Of a stretch of DNA of 48,484 nt, positions 31,681 through 39,473 are shown piece after piece. How positions within the stretch are numbered: the first letter of the stretch is position 1; each line of letters begins with the position of its first letter. Under the pieces are notes generated by a model. The model saw nothing but the letters and a program-made list of their open reading frames with translations, made no database searches and was not told where the DNA came from. This stretch comes from Chloroflexota bacterium. Its GTDB lineage: Bacteria; Chloroflexota; Anaerolineae; Anaerolineales; Villigracilaceae. The translations under genes were made by a program, and so were the position numbers. Location of the stretch: assembly GCA_024434165.1 (NCBI GenBank), contig QMIW01000042.1, forward strand, positions 1-48,484, written 5' to 3'.

Positions 31681-31923
31681 TTATCTTCCAGCCTGTTCCA
31701 GCCGTTCCGCCAGCCAGATTTTGATGATGGACTGCCGGATTACACCCAGGCGTCTCGCTTCACGCTCGAGCGCGTCCAGCATCCAGGCGGGGATTTCCAT
31801 ATCAATGTGCTTTTGCTCTTCCGCGGGTCGGCGCGCCTTGGAAAGGTCAAGGTCTTCGATGACGCTTTCGCCGTCGTCGAATTTTTTGTCGAAATCAGGG
31901 GCTTTCGTTTTCGTACAATTCAA
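31681..31923 (-). CDS. brnA: BrnA-like antitoxin (CopG/ribbon-helix-helix type)
   Basis: About 80 residues. The acidic leader DFDKKFDDGESVIEDLDLSKARRPAEEQK is followed by an MEIPAWMLDALEREARRLGVIRQSIIKIWLAERLEQ ribbon-helix-helix, as in BrnA, which represses its operon and neutralises BrnT. The start is uncertain: TTG at 31923 is too close to GAGGAG (31925-31930), while ACG at 31914 has ideal spacing and would match an ancestral ATG, so the start codon may have decayed. It overlaps the 3' end of the broken toxin gene. Confidence 0.75.
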   Translation of the reverse strand: MNCTKTKAPDFDKKFDDGESVIEDLDLSKARRPAEEQKHIDMEIPAWMLDALEREARRLGVIRQSIIKIWLAERLEQAGR

Positions 31924-32276
31924 TCTCCTCGTCTCTTGAACGCCGCACAGATATGATCCTGATGTTCTCACCGCGGCATGTAACCGCCGCCGACCAGAAT
32001 TTACCCTCGATCTTCCCAATCACAAGGAATCGCGGCTCATCCAAATTTTTTGCGGGAATTTCCAAATCATTCTCTCCATCCACAACGCTTGCGCGGTTTT
32101 GAAATCAATCCCATGCTTTGCAAGGTTAATACCGCTTTTACGCGGGTAAGTAGTCGGTCATAAGTTTTTAGAAAACAAATTCCTGCTTATGCCGCCGTCC
32201 TCGGCGGCGGGGACGCCGCCGGGAGCGTATTTTTGTAAAATTTATTTCGACCGACTACTTAGAATTCAAAAGGCAT
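31895..32276 (-). pseudogene. brnT: BrnT toxin gene broken by MITE insertion and a frameshift
   Basis: The toxin can be rebuilt in three pieces. ATG 32276 begins MPFEF; MITE-A then intervenes (32147-32261); removing it with one TA copy restores YPRKSGINLAKHG and IDFKTAQALW. At about 32080 one base is missing: restoring GG to GGG gives LWDGENDLEIPAKNLDEPRF and joins the remaining frame VIGKIEGKFWSAAVTCRGE and IRIISVRRSRDEEIELYE. BrnT is an RNase toxin with this KHGIDF and RIISxRRS pattern. Two independent lesions mean it is inactive. Confidence 0.85.
32147..32261 (+). mobile_element. MITE-A copy 2, complete, inserted in brnT
   Basis: 115 bp including a TA at each end. The terminal inverted repeats are AGTAGTCGGTC (left) and GACCGACTACT (right). 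The centre is a GC-rich hairpin in AT-rich arms. The interrupted brnT frame shows directly that TA was duplicated at insertion, as in IS630/Tc1-mariner elements. It has no transposase gene, so it must be moved in trans. Confidence 0.9.
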
Positions 32277-32281
32277 GAAAA

Positions 32282-32287
32282 ATTATA
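32282..32287 (-). promoter_or_regulatory. Leaderless promoter of brnTA (TATAAT-N5-ATG)
   Basis: On the minus strand TATAAT precedes the brnT ATG by 5 bases, with no Shine-Dalgarno. It is intact even though the toxin gene is broken, so the antitoxin may still be transcribed through the MITE. Confidence 0.5.
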
Positions 32288-32334
32288 CCAACAGAAAACA
32301 TGAAATTTTCCCAACTCTATGGTTTAATCCCTGC

Positions 32335-34389
32335 ATGGATAACTCCCTCCTCCCCTTCTTTCGACCCACAGGCGTCGTCGTCATCGGCGCGTCCACGTCG
32401 CCGGAAAAACTCGGCTACGGCGCGGCGCGCAATTTGGTTCTCAGCGGGTATCCGGGAGCGGTTCACTTCGTGGCGCAAAAAAGCGGAGAATTGTTCGGGC
32501 GGAAAATCCACACCGACCTGCGGGATGTTCCCGACCCCGTTGACCTGGCGATTCTGATCGTTCCCACCCAAGCCACACCGGAGGCGATTGAAGGGTGCGG
32601 AAAGCGCGGCATCAAAGCGGCGGTGATCGTCTCATCGGGGTTTCGGGAGGTCGGAGCGGAAGGAGCGGCGCTGGAGGCACATTGCGTTGAGATTGCGCGC
32701 AAACACGGCGTGCGCCTGTTGGGACCCAACTGTATCGGCACGATTGACACCCACCTTCCACTCGATACCACCTTTCTCCAGCCGCCCATGCCGGAAAAAG
32801 GCGGCATCGGCTTCATCTCCCATTCGGGCGCATTCGCCGCCGCCATCGTGGATTGGGCGCGCGGGCAGGGCTTCGGCTTTTCGCGCATCGTCAGCCTCGG
32901 CAATCAAGCCGATGTCAACGAGACGGATATGCTGTCCATGCTGGCGGAGGACCCGCAGACCAGGGTCATCGTGATGTACATGGAAAGCATTTCGGATGGG
33001 AGACGGTTCGTCCGGGCGGCGGGCGAAGCGGTCAGGTGCAAGCCGGTCATTGCGTTGAAAGTGGGGCGCTTCGAATCCGGACAAAAAGCCGCCGCCTCGC
33101 ACACCGGGGCTTTGGCTGCCTCTGACACCGCGTTCGACGCCGCTTTTGAAAAAGCGGGCGTGCTCCGCGCCGAAACCGCCGAGCAGATGTTCGACTGGGC
33201 GCGGGCGTTGGAAAATTGTCCGCTGCCAAAAGGGAACCGGATTGGGATTCTCACCAACGCAGGCGGACCCGGCGTGATCGCCGCCGATTCGCTCGAACAT
33301 CACGGTTTGCTCCTTGCCCGGCTGGACGATTCCACGCGGGCGGCTTTATCCGCCATGCTCCCATCCGCAGCAAACACCCACAACCCGGTGGATATGCTCG
33401 CCTCGGCTTCACCCGAAATCTACGCCGCGTGCCTGAAGGTCCTTTTGCAGGATGAAAACGTGGACGGCGTCATGGTCATCCTGCCGCCGCCGCCGATGTT
33501 CAAAGCCGAGGAGGCGGCGAAAAAAATAATCGAAATCATTGGCGCATACGACAAACCGGTCGCGATCTCTTTGATGGGCTCGATGCTGGTGGAAAATGCG
33601 GGGAATGAATTCCGAACTGCGCGGGTTCCGGCATACCCCTTCCCGGAGCGGGCGGCGTCGGCGCTGGCGGCGCTGGTAAAACGGACGATGGACAATAGAC
33701 CATTGATGATTGAGCCCATCGTCCGGCGTCAAGCCTCCATGACCGGCATGTCCGCGGACGAATTGATGAACGCGTACGGCATTCCGACCGCGCCTGTCAG
33801 GCTGGCACGCGATGAACACGAAGCCGCCGCCATTGCAAACGAACTCGGTTACCCTGTGGTGATGAAGATCGCGTCGCCCGATATCCTGCACAAGTCGGAT
33901 GTCGGCGGGGTGATGCTGAACATCCGGGACAACTCGTCCCTCCGGAGCGGTTACATGCGGATGATGAAACGCATCAAGGCGCTGATTCCTGCCGTGCGGG
34001 TGCATGGCGTGTACATCCAACGTCAAATCCCCGAAGGGCAGGAGGTCATCGTTGGGATGGTGCGCGACCCGCAATTCGGCGCGTTGATGATGTTCGGCTC
34101 CGGCGGCGTGGAGGTGGAGGGACTCAAGGATGTGGCATTCGCTTTGGGGACGTTGAACCAGGCTGGGGCGGAGTCCATGATGCGCAAGACCTGGGCGGGG
34201 AGAAAACTCAAAGGCTTCCGCAGCATCCCGCCTGTAGATGCGGAGGCGGTCAAGAATGTCCTGGTCAAATTATCGCACCTTGCCGCGGACCATGAAGAGA
34301 TCGAGGAGATCGAAATCAATCCCCTGCGCGTACTGACGAAGGGCGCGGTGGCGGTGGATGTGCGGGTGAAACGTGTTGAATTGCCATAG
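32335..34389 (+). CDS. ADP-forming acyl/acetyl-CoA synthetase, fused alpha-beta subunits
   Basis: 684 residues from ATG 32335; the longer start at 32275 would run through the brnT promoter. Residues 1 to about 450 are the CoA-binding and CoA-ligase domains (FRPTGVVVIGASTSPEKLGYG, GPNCIGTID, GIGFISHSGAF) with the phosphorylated histidine H256 in ASHTGALA. The ATP-grasp beta part starts near 470 (MSADELMNAYGIPTAPVRLARDEHEAAA, YPVVMKIASPDILHKSDVGG). The enzyme makes ATP from acyl-CoA plus ADP and phosphate. The alpha-beta linker (near 450-465) carries a heptad tract. TTTAAT lies 6 bases before the start, hinting at another leaderless transcript. It pairs logically with the aldehyde oxidoreductase on the other side of brnTA. 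Confidence 0.93.
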   Translation: MDNSLLPFFRPTGVVVIGASTSPEKLGYGAARNLVLSGYPGAVHFVAQKSGELFGRKIHTDLRDVPDPVDLAILIVPTQATPEAIEGCGKRGIKAAVIVSSGFREVGAEGAALEAHCVEIARKHGVRLLGPNCIGTIDTHLPLDTTFLQPPMPEKGGIGFISHSGAFAAAIVDWARGQGFGFSRIVSLGNQADVNETDMLSMLAEDPQTRVIVMYMESISDGRRFVRAAGEAVRCKPVIALKVGRFESGQKAAASHTGALAASDTAFDAAFEKAGVLRAETAEQMFDWARALENCPLPKGNRIGILTNAGGPGVIAADSLEHHGLLLARLDDSTRAALSAMLPSAANTHNPVDMLASASPEIYAACLKVLLQDENVDGVMVILPPPPMFKAEEAAKKIIEIIGAYDKPVAISLMGSMLVENAGNEFRTARVPAYPFPERAASALAALVKRTMDNRPLMIEPIVRRQASMTGMSADELMNAYGIPTAPVRLARDEHEAAAIANELGYPVVMKIASPDILHKSDVGGVMLNIRDNSSLRSGYMRMMKRIKALIPAVRVHGVYIQRQIPEGQEVIVGMVRDPQFGALMMFGSGGVEVEGLKDVAFALGTLNQAGAESMMRKTWAGRKLKGFRSIPPVDAEAVKNVLVKLSHLAADHEEIEEIEINPLRVLTKGAVAVDVRVKRVELP
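33682..33725 (+). repeat. Heptad tract in the domain linker of the acyl-CoA synthetase gene
   Basis: CGGACGATGG (33682-33691) is the perfect inverse of CCATCGTCCG (33716-33725), and the tract reads as GGACGAT, GGACAAT, AGACCAT, TGATGAT 7-mers. It encodes TMDNRPLMIEPIVR between the ligase and ATP-grasp domains without breaking the frame. Confidence 0.65.
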
Positions 34390-34404
34390 AAAATATCGTA
34401 TAGT
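34376..34404 (+). promoter_or_regulatory. Promoter of the dodecin gene
   Basis: TTGAAT (34376-34381), a 17-base spacer and TATAGT (34399-34404) form a near-consensus sigma-70-type promoter that overlaps the end of the synthetase gene. Confidence 0.65.
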
Positions 34405-34449
34405 GTTTGTAGCGTGGAATGTATTCCATACCCAAACAAGGAGTGAACC

Positions 34450-34665
34450 ATGGCAGAGAGCGTCTACAAAGTGATCGAACTGATCGGCACCAGCACCGAG
34501 TCGTGGGAGAAGGCGGCTGCCGCGGCGGTGGAGCGCGCTTCGCAATCCCTGCGCGACCTGCGCGTTGCGGAGGTCGTCGAAATGGATTTAGTGATCGAGG
34601 ATGGCAAGGTGACCACCTACCGCACGAAGGTGAAACTCTCCTTCAAATACGAGAGCGGCGGCTGA
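34450..34665 (+). CDS. Dodecin family flavin-binding protein
   Basis: 71 residues with the dodecin pattern: VYKVIELIGTSTESWEKAAAAAVERASQSLRDLRVAEV, where W19 would stack on the flavin, then MDLVIEDGKVTTYRTKVKLSFKY. Dodecins form hollow dodecamers that store or buffer riboflavin, FMN or FAD. AAGGAG at 34437-34442 sets the start. It has its own promoter, and a weak hairpin (34717-34732) follows. Confidence 0.93.
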   Translation: MAESVYKVIELIGTSTESWEKAAAAAVERASQSLRDLRVAEVVEMDLVIEDGKVTTYRTKVKLSFKYESGG

Positions 34666-34752
34666 CGCTTTTTGAAAGTAAGGGGAAACGTATTCTCATC
34701 ATCCCGTTGGGTAAAACTCCTCGATGAAGGAGAAGTAAATTTATTTGTCTGT

Positions 34753-34908
34753 TAAGTAGTCGGTCGAAATAAATTTTACAAAAATACGCTCCCGGCGGCG
34801 TCCCCGCCGCCGAGGACGGCGGCATGAGCAGGAATTTGTTTTCTAAAACGCCGAGGACGGCGGCATGAGCAGGAATTTGTTTTCTAAAAACTTATGACCG
34901 ACTACTTA
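34753..34908 (-). mobile_element. MITE-A copy 3 with a 41-bp internal tandem duplication
   Basis: A complete element in inverted orientation, with TA and the same 11-bp inverted ends on both sides. It is 156 bp because a 41-bp block, beginning CGCCGAGGACGGCGGC and ending TTTTCTAAAA, is repeated in tandem. Without it the length is exactly 115 bp. The outer TA is followed directly by GGAG, the ribosome site of the next gene. Confidence 0.9.
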
Positions 34909-34918
34909 GGAGAAATTC

Positions 34919-36424
34919 ATGAATGCCAGGAGCAGGGTTGATTCGTATTTTTGGATGGCTTTCTTCATCGGGCTGGCTGTGCGCCTGGCGGTCGTCCCCT
35001 TCACGATGACCGACGAGGCGGACGCAGTCACCCGCATTTTCATCACACAGGAATGGATGAGGGATCCCGGAATCATCTATCACGGGGTCTGGGGTCCGCT
35101 CCAAACCTACTTTATCGCGCTCTCGCTCGTCGTTTGGGATAACCCGGTATATTCGCCGGTCATCCTGAACTGCATTTTCTCGGCGGCGGCGGCAATCCCG
35201 CTGTATTATTTCGTAAAACGCGAATGGGACGAGAAACCCGCCTTGTTTGCTGCGTGCCTGTATCTTGTCTATCCGGTGGCGTTCCGGTACGGTTTTTTTG
35301 CATTATCCGACGTGCCGTTCATCTTCTTTATTTCGCTGGGCATGCTCCTCCTTTCGCTCGCCCGCGATGCAGGCGGCAATTGGAAACATGCCGCGCTGGC
35401 GGGAATTACGGTCACGCTGGCGGGCGCGCTTCGCTACGAAGCCTGGGGGTTGACGCCCTTTCTCGGATTGCTGCTTTGGAAAAAATGGCGCGAAATGTTC
35501 CTGTTTTACCTGAGCGCCGCCGTCTTTCCGGTATTTTGGATGACGGGAAACTACCTGTATTCCGGCGATCCGTTTTACAGTTTCAATTTTGCGCTCGACT
35601 GGACGCTTAACATCTCGCAAAACGATGTGAACGTATCCACAATCGAGTATGTGAACCGGGCAACCTACTTTCCCCGCGTTTTGTTCTTCGGGCTTACCCC
35701 CATTGCCTTCCTGGTCTGTATTCTGGGAATGTTCTACGCCGTCCAGCGGTGGAAAAAACAGGCGATCTGGCTCCTCCCGCTCGCGGCGTTGTTTGGGACC
35801 TTTACGATCAATGCGGTCAGTGGAAAACTATCCACCCAGGTCAGGTACAGCCTGACGCTGGCGATTTTCATGATCCCCTTTGCGGCGGAGTGGTTCGAGC
35901 GCATGAAAGATTCCCCCCGCCGCACGCTGTACAGCGCCGTTGTGATCGCCTCCATGATTCCGCTTGGGTTTCTCCGCGCCATGATTCCCTGGCAATTCGA
36001 CTTCCCCAACCCGATACCGAGGCAGGTCTCCTATCTCCCGCGCCTCAGCCGGGAAACGGTCAACATCTCAACGGACTTAAACCGTCACCTGGCAAATCAC
36101 CCCGGCGGGCTTATCCTCGATTTTTACGATTGGGGCGATACGTATTACATCGCTCTCATGACTGGAAAGCACAAATCCAACATCTACATGACCCCCGGAG
36201 AAGTGAACGAACCAATGAAGCCCGACGAAGTCGAGGCGTTCCTGTTGGAAAATCCAAAAGGCGTTGTTTTGTTGACGGAAACTCCCAGGTTTCTTCAAGT
36301 TGAGGCGGGGGACGAAGGACCGCTCCTTCGGATTATCGGCACGGACAGGACGCTTCACATCCGGGAAATTGGCGGGGTGGAAGGGCAGCGGGTGTTCGCC
36401 TACTCCGTCAACGCGGAAGACTGA
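34919..36424 (+). CDS. GT-C (PMT/ArnT-like) membrane glycosyltransferase
   Basis: 501 residues: about nine to eleven membrane helices, then a soluble C-terminal domain (about 345-501). The first extracytoplasmic loop carries the acidic pair D32/E33 (FTMTDEADAV) and HGVWGPLQTYF, as in dolichyl-phosphate or undecaprenyl-phosphate sugar transferases of the GT39/GT83 kind. It would transfer a lipid-linked sugar to a protein or lipid outside the membrane; the substrate is unknown. GGAG at 34909-34912, immediately outside MITE-A copy 3, sets the start, so the element occupies its upstream region. Confidence 0.85.
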   Translation: MNARSRVDSYFWMAFFIGLAVRLAVVPFTMTDEADAVTRIFITQEWMRDPGIIYHGVWGPLQTYFIALSLVVWDNPVYSPVILNCIFSAAAAIPLYYFVKREWDEKPALFAACLYLVYPVAFRYGFFALSDVPFIFFISLGMLLLSLARDAGGNWKHAALAGITVTLAGALRYEAWGLTPFLGLLLWKKWREMFLFYLSAAVFPVFWMTGNYLYSGDPFYSFNFALDWTLNISQNDVNVSTIEYVNRATYFPRVLFFGLTPIAFLVCILGMFYAVQRWKKQAIWLLPLAALFGTFTINAVSGKLSTQVRYSLTLAIFMIPFAAEWFERMKDSPRRTLYSAVVIASMIPLGFLRAMIPWQFDFPNPIPRQVSYLPRLSRETVNISTDLNRHLANHPGGLILDFYDWGDTYYIALMTGKHKSNIYMTPGEVNEPMKPDEVEAFLLENPKGVVLLTETPRFLQVEAGDEGPLLRIIGTDRTLHIREIGGVEGQRVFAYSVNAED

Positions 36425-36459
36425 TTCGATTTTGCGCGCATCATGGGCGCGAGGTCAGT

Positions 36460-36473
36460 TACAATTGCGCCCA
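36460..36473 (+). promoter_or_regulatory. Leaderless promoter (TACAAT-N7-ATG)
   Basis: TACAAT at 36460-36465 is 7 bases upstream of the ATG at 36473, with no ribosome site. The -35 is weak. This decides the start of the next gene. Confidence 0.45.
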
Positions 36474-37288
36474 TGACCGCCCTCCATTCCTTCATTTCCC
36501 GCTATCCGAACAAAACCATCAGCGCTGCCGTGTACGACCTGCAAACCGGGAGGGAGATTTTCGCCAACGCCGATGTGATGATGCACCCCGCCAGCACGAT
36601 GAAAGTGCCGGTGATGATGGAGGTTTTCCGTCAGGCGCAGGCGGGTCTGCTTTCTCTGGATGAACGCCTCCCCATTTACAACTCGTTCAACAGCATCGTG
36701 GATGGCAGCGAGTTTGCGCTGGAAGAAGCGGACGACTCGGACAAAACCTTGTACGCAAGAATTGGCGAAAGCGAAACCATCCGCGAGTTGAACCGATTGA
36801 TGATCGTGCGTTCGTCGAACCTTGCCACCAACCTGCTGATGGAACGGGTCGGCACGTCCCGCGTAGATGCGTTCATCAAGGAACTTGGCATTGCGGATAT
36901 GACCGTCATCCGCGGGCTGGAGGACAAGAAGGCGTACCGCTTGAATATCAACAACTCCGCCAGCGCAAGGAGTTCCACCCGCATGATGCGTTTGATCGCG
37001 GAGGGCAAAGTTATTTCAAGGCAAGCCTGCGATGAGATGATCCAGGTCATGCTGGGGCAGGAATTCAACGAAAGCATTCCCGCCTTGCTGCCCGGCGGCG
37101 TAAGGGTCGCGCACAAAACCGGCTGGACGGGTGATTTCTTCCACGACATTGGCATCGTGTTCCCGCCGAATCGCGAGCCGTTTGCAATTTCGCTCTTCAC
37201 GTACGGCTTCCCGGAAAACGACGAAAGCCAGGCGCACAACTGCATGGCGGAAATTTCGAGCATTATTTATTCCGAATTGATTGGTTGA
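36473..37288 (+). CDS. Class A beta-lactamase-like serine hydrolase
   Basis: 271 residues. The penicilloyl-serine fold motifs are present: SxxK as S41-T-M-K44, SxN as S114-S-N116 and KTG at 215-217 (VAHKTGW). The class A omega-loop Glu (ExxLN) is not evident; that region reads NINNSASARSSTRMMRLI. There is no signal peptide, so as annotated the protein is cytoplasmic. This suggests an esterase, peptidase or cell-wall related hydrolase and not an antibiotic resistance enzyme. The start is set by the leaderless promoter; an upstream in-frame start at 36443 has no support. Confidence 0.82.
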   Translation: MTALHSFISRYPNKTISAAVYDLQTGREIFANADVMMHPASTMKVPVMMEVFRQAQAGLLSLDERLPIYNSFNSIVDGSEFALEEADDSDKTLYARIGESETIRELNRLMIVRSSNLATNLLMERVGTSRVDAFIKELGIADMTVIRGLEDKKAYRLNINNSASARSSTRMMRLIAEGKVISRQACDEMIQVMLGQEFNESIPALLPGGVRVAHKTGWTGDFFHDIGIVFPPNREPFAISLFTYGFPENDESQAHNCMAEISSIIYSELIG

Positions 37289-37380
37289 CGTTAGACGATG
37301 GACGACATCGTGCCCGAAGGGTATAGAGCGTTGACCATAAAACCATCGTCCATCGTCAATGGTCTATCGTCTTTCATCTG
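37289..37380. repeat. Inverted heptad-repeat hairpin
   Basis: GACGATGGACGA (37294-37305) is the perfect inverse of TCGTCCATCGTC (37346-37357). Further degenerate 7-mers (AATGGTC, TATCGTC) extend to the ribosome site of the next gene. Same family as 15408-15479. Confidence 0.7.
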
Positions 37381-37392
37381 CAAAGGATATTC

Positions 37393-38190
37393 ATGATCGC
37401 CGTCTCCACCCTTACTTACTACCCCATCAAAGCCTGCAAGGGATTCGACGTTCCCGCATCGAATGTCGAACGCATGGGGCTCGAACACGACCGCCGCATG
37501 ATGGTCGTCACGCCGGATGGCGGGTTTTTGACTCAGCGTGAGTATCCTCGTCTGGCGCTGGTCACGCCCGCGTTAAAGAAGGAAGCGGTTACGTTATCCG
37601 CGCCGGGTTTCGATTCGCTTCAAATTGGGATTCAAAAATCGGGCACGCCAACGAAGGTCAGCATTTGGAAAAGCAAAAATGTGGACGCCATTGACCAGGG
37701 CGACGAAGCCGCCAATTGGTTTTCGGATTGGCTGGGGGTGTCTGTGCGGTTGGTCCACTTTGCGGATGGGTTTATCCGCAGGGTCAGCCGCGAATATGCC
37801 GTCCATCCCGACGACCACACCGGATTTGCAGACGGCTACCCGATCTTGATCGCTTCGGAAGAATCGCTTCAGGACTTAAACTCGCGGCTGGATTCGGCAA
37901 TTCCGATGAATCGCTTCCGCCCGAACCTGGTGGTCAGAGGCTGCGAGCCGTTCGCGGAAGATAAGTGGAAGCGCATCCGCATCGGCGGCGTGGAGATGGC
38001 GCTGGTCAAACCGTGCGCGCGCTGTGTCGTTACAACCATTGACAAAGAAACGCTCGAAAAAAGCAAAGAGCCGTTGAAGACTCTCAGCGCCTACCGAAAG
38101 CACGAACTGGGAGCCATTTTCGGGGTGAATGTGATTCCGTTGAACGGAGGCAGGATCGAGGTCGGTATGAGCGTGGAGGTTTTGGAATGA
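37393..38190 (+). CDS. MOSC domain protein (YcbX-like)
   Basis: 265 residues. The N-terminal MOSC beta-barrel domain (ISTLTYYPIKACKGFDVPASNVERMGLEHDRRMMVV, TQREYPRLALV) is followed by a MOSC domain with FADGYPILIASEESLQDLN, MNRFRPNLVVRG and the cysteine segment KPCARCVVTTID, where sulfur or molybdenum cofactor would bind. Related proteins reduce N-hydroxylated compounds or transfer sulfur. AAAGGA at 37381-37386 sets the start. The next gene overlaps by 4 bases. Confidence 0.92.
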   Translation: MIAVSTLTYYPIKACKGFDVPASNVERMGLEHDRRMMVVTPDGGFLTQREYPRLALVTPALKKEAVTLSAPGFDSLQIGIQKSGTPTKVSIWKSKNVDAIDQGDEAANWFSDWLGVSVRLVHFADGFIRRVSREYAVHPDDHTGFADGYPILIASEESLQDLNSRLDSAIPMNRFRPNLVVRGCEPFAEDKWKRIRIGGVEMALVKPCARCVVTTIDKETLEKSKEPLKTLSAYRKHELGAIFGVNVIPLNGGRIEVGMSVEVLE

Positions 38191-38429
38191 TGGAACTGTT
38201 GGTTGACATCCTCGGCTGGATCGGCTCGGCGACATATCTTCTCGCCTTCGCCTTGAACTCCGCGAAGAAAGTGAAGAGCGATTCATTAGTCTATCAGGGC
38301 ATGAATATTTTTGCAGGGACGGTGATGTCCTACTACACCTTCACAGAAGGCGCATACGCTGCAACCGCGCTCAACATCGTCTGGGCGTTGATCGGGGTGG
38401 TGACGCTGGTGAATAAAAACAGACGATAG
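38187..38429 (+). CDS. Small membrane protein, CBU_0592-like
   Basis: 80 residues with three helices: LLVDILGWIGSATYLLAFAL, YQGMNIFAGTVMSYYTF and ATALNIVWALIGVVTLV. The GWIGSATYLLAF and LNIVWALIG patterns match a small membrane family often labelled CBU_0592. No function is known. It overlaps the MOSC gene stop, so it is translationally coupled. Confidence 0.75.
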   Translation: MMELLVDILGWIGSATYLLAFALNSAKKVKSDSLVYQGMNIFAGTVMSYYTFTEGAYAATALNIVWALIGVVTLVNKNRR

Positions 38430-38484
38430 ACCACGGGCGTTGGACGATGGTTTACCAGGGTCAATCGTTCGTCATCCATTGTCA
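38422..38484. repeat. Heptad repeats between convergent genes
   Basis: AGACGAT, AGACCAC, GGGCGTT, GGACGAT then GGTCAAT, CGTTCGT, CATCCAT form an inverted array. It reaches into the stop codons of both flanking genes. Confidence 0.55.
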
Positions 38485-39456
38485 GCGAAGCACATCCTGC
38501 GCGTACTGATCCGCAAACAGCGCGGGTTGACCGCCCGTGTGCCAGAAGAGAATCGTCTCGTCCTTCTTGAAAAATCCCTTGCGGATGAGGTCAATCATCC
38601 CTGCCGCGGCTCTGCCTGTGTAAACGGGGTCGAGCAGCAAGCCCTCATGCCGCGCAAAGAGGCGAATCGCCTCCCGCTCCCCTTCCCCAAACACGCCGTA
38701 GCCCGCCTGGCAATATTCGTCATTGGCAAGGACATCGTCGCGGGTGAAGTGGATGCGTTCCCCCAGTTTCCCGCTGGCTTGCGAAGCCAACTCGGAAACG
38801 TGCGATTTCAAATGGTCTTCGGGTTCGTCAATGCTGATTCCCAACACCCTGCCCTTGTACCCAAACACGCGCTGACCCAATACCAGTCCTGCGTGCGTCC
38901 CGCCAGAGGATGTGCCGAAGACGATCCAGTCAACCCCGCCCCCACTTAACTGCTTCATCAACTCTTCCATCGCAAAAGCATAGCCCAACGCGCCCGTCGG
39001 GCTGGAGCCGCCATAAGGGACAAGGTATGGTTTCTTCCCCGCGGTGACAGCATCGTCGAACGTTTTCTGCAAAACCTGGTCGCGGAAGGCGCGGTCTTCA
39101 ACAGTGATGATCTCCACGCCGAAGAGTTGGTCGAGCAGGAGGTTGGCGGAGGCTTTTTCAGGCTTCACGCCCGTCAGCACCAGTTTGCACTCAAAGCCAA
39201 ATCGCGCCGCCGCCGCGGCAGTCTGACGGCAGTGATTGGACTGCATCGCCCCGCCCGAAATGAGCAAGTCCGCGCCCTGCTCGCGTGCTTCGGCGGCGAG
39301 AAATTCCAGTTTGCGCGTCTTGTTCCCGCCAAATGCCAGCCCCGTCTGGTCGTCGCGCTTGACGAGGATGCGCGGTCCGTTGAGGGCGCGGGACAGATTG
39401 GGCAACTCTTCGATTGGAGTGGGAAGGTGGGCAAAGCGAAGACGGGAAAGGTTCAT
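38482..39456 (-). CDS. D-cysteine desulfhydrase / ACC deaminase-family PLP enzyme
   Basis: 324 residues from ATG 39456, chosen for GGAG 6 bases upstream. The fold-type II PLP lysine is K46 in FGGNKTRKLEFL; SGGAMQSNHCRQTAAAAARFG binds the cofactor and substrate; FGTSSGGTHAGL is the phosphate loop. This pattern is common to D-cysteine desulfhydrase and 1-aminocyclopropane-1-carboxylate deaminase. The sequence alone does not settle the substrate, but D-cysteine desulfhydrase is the commoner bacterial activity. Confidence 0.9.
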   Translation of the reverse strand: MNLSRLRFAHLPTPIEELPNLSRALNGPRILVKRDDQTGLAFGGNKTRKLEFLAAEAREQGADLLISGGAMQSNHCRQTAAAAARFGFECKLVLTGVKPEKASANLLLDQLFGVEIITVEDRAFRDQVLQKTFDDAVTAGKKPYLVPYGGSSPTGALGYAFAMEELMKQLSGGGVDWIVFGTSSGGTHAGLVLGQRVFGYKGRVLGISIDEPEDHLKSHVSELASQASGKLGERIHFTRDDVLANDEYCQAGYGVFGEGEREAIRLFARHEGLLLDPVYTGRAAAGMIDLIRKGFFKKDETILFWHTGGQPALFADQYAQDVLR

Positions 39457-39473
39457 TGGTTCTCCATTCTTAT

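Noticed and set aside
32167-32230. Short open frames inside the MITE copies (MPPSSAAGTPPGAYF type)
   Set aside because: They recur only because the DNA element recurs; they have no ribosome site and do not extend to a domain.
36473-37288. Antibiotic-resistance beta-lactamase
   Set aside because: No signal peptide and no ExxLN omega-loop Glu; the general hydrolase label is safer.
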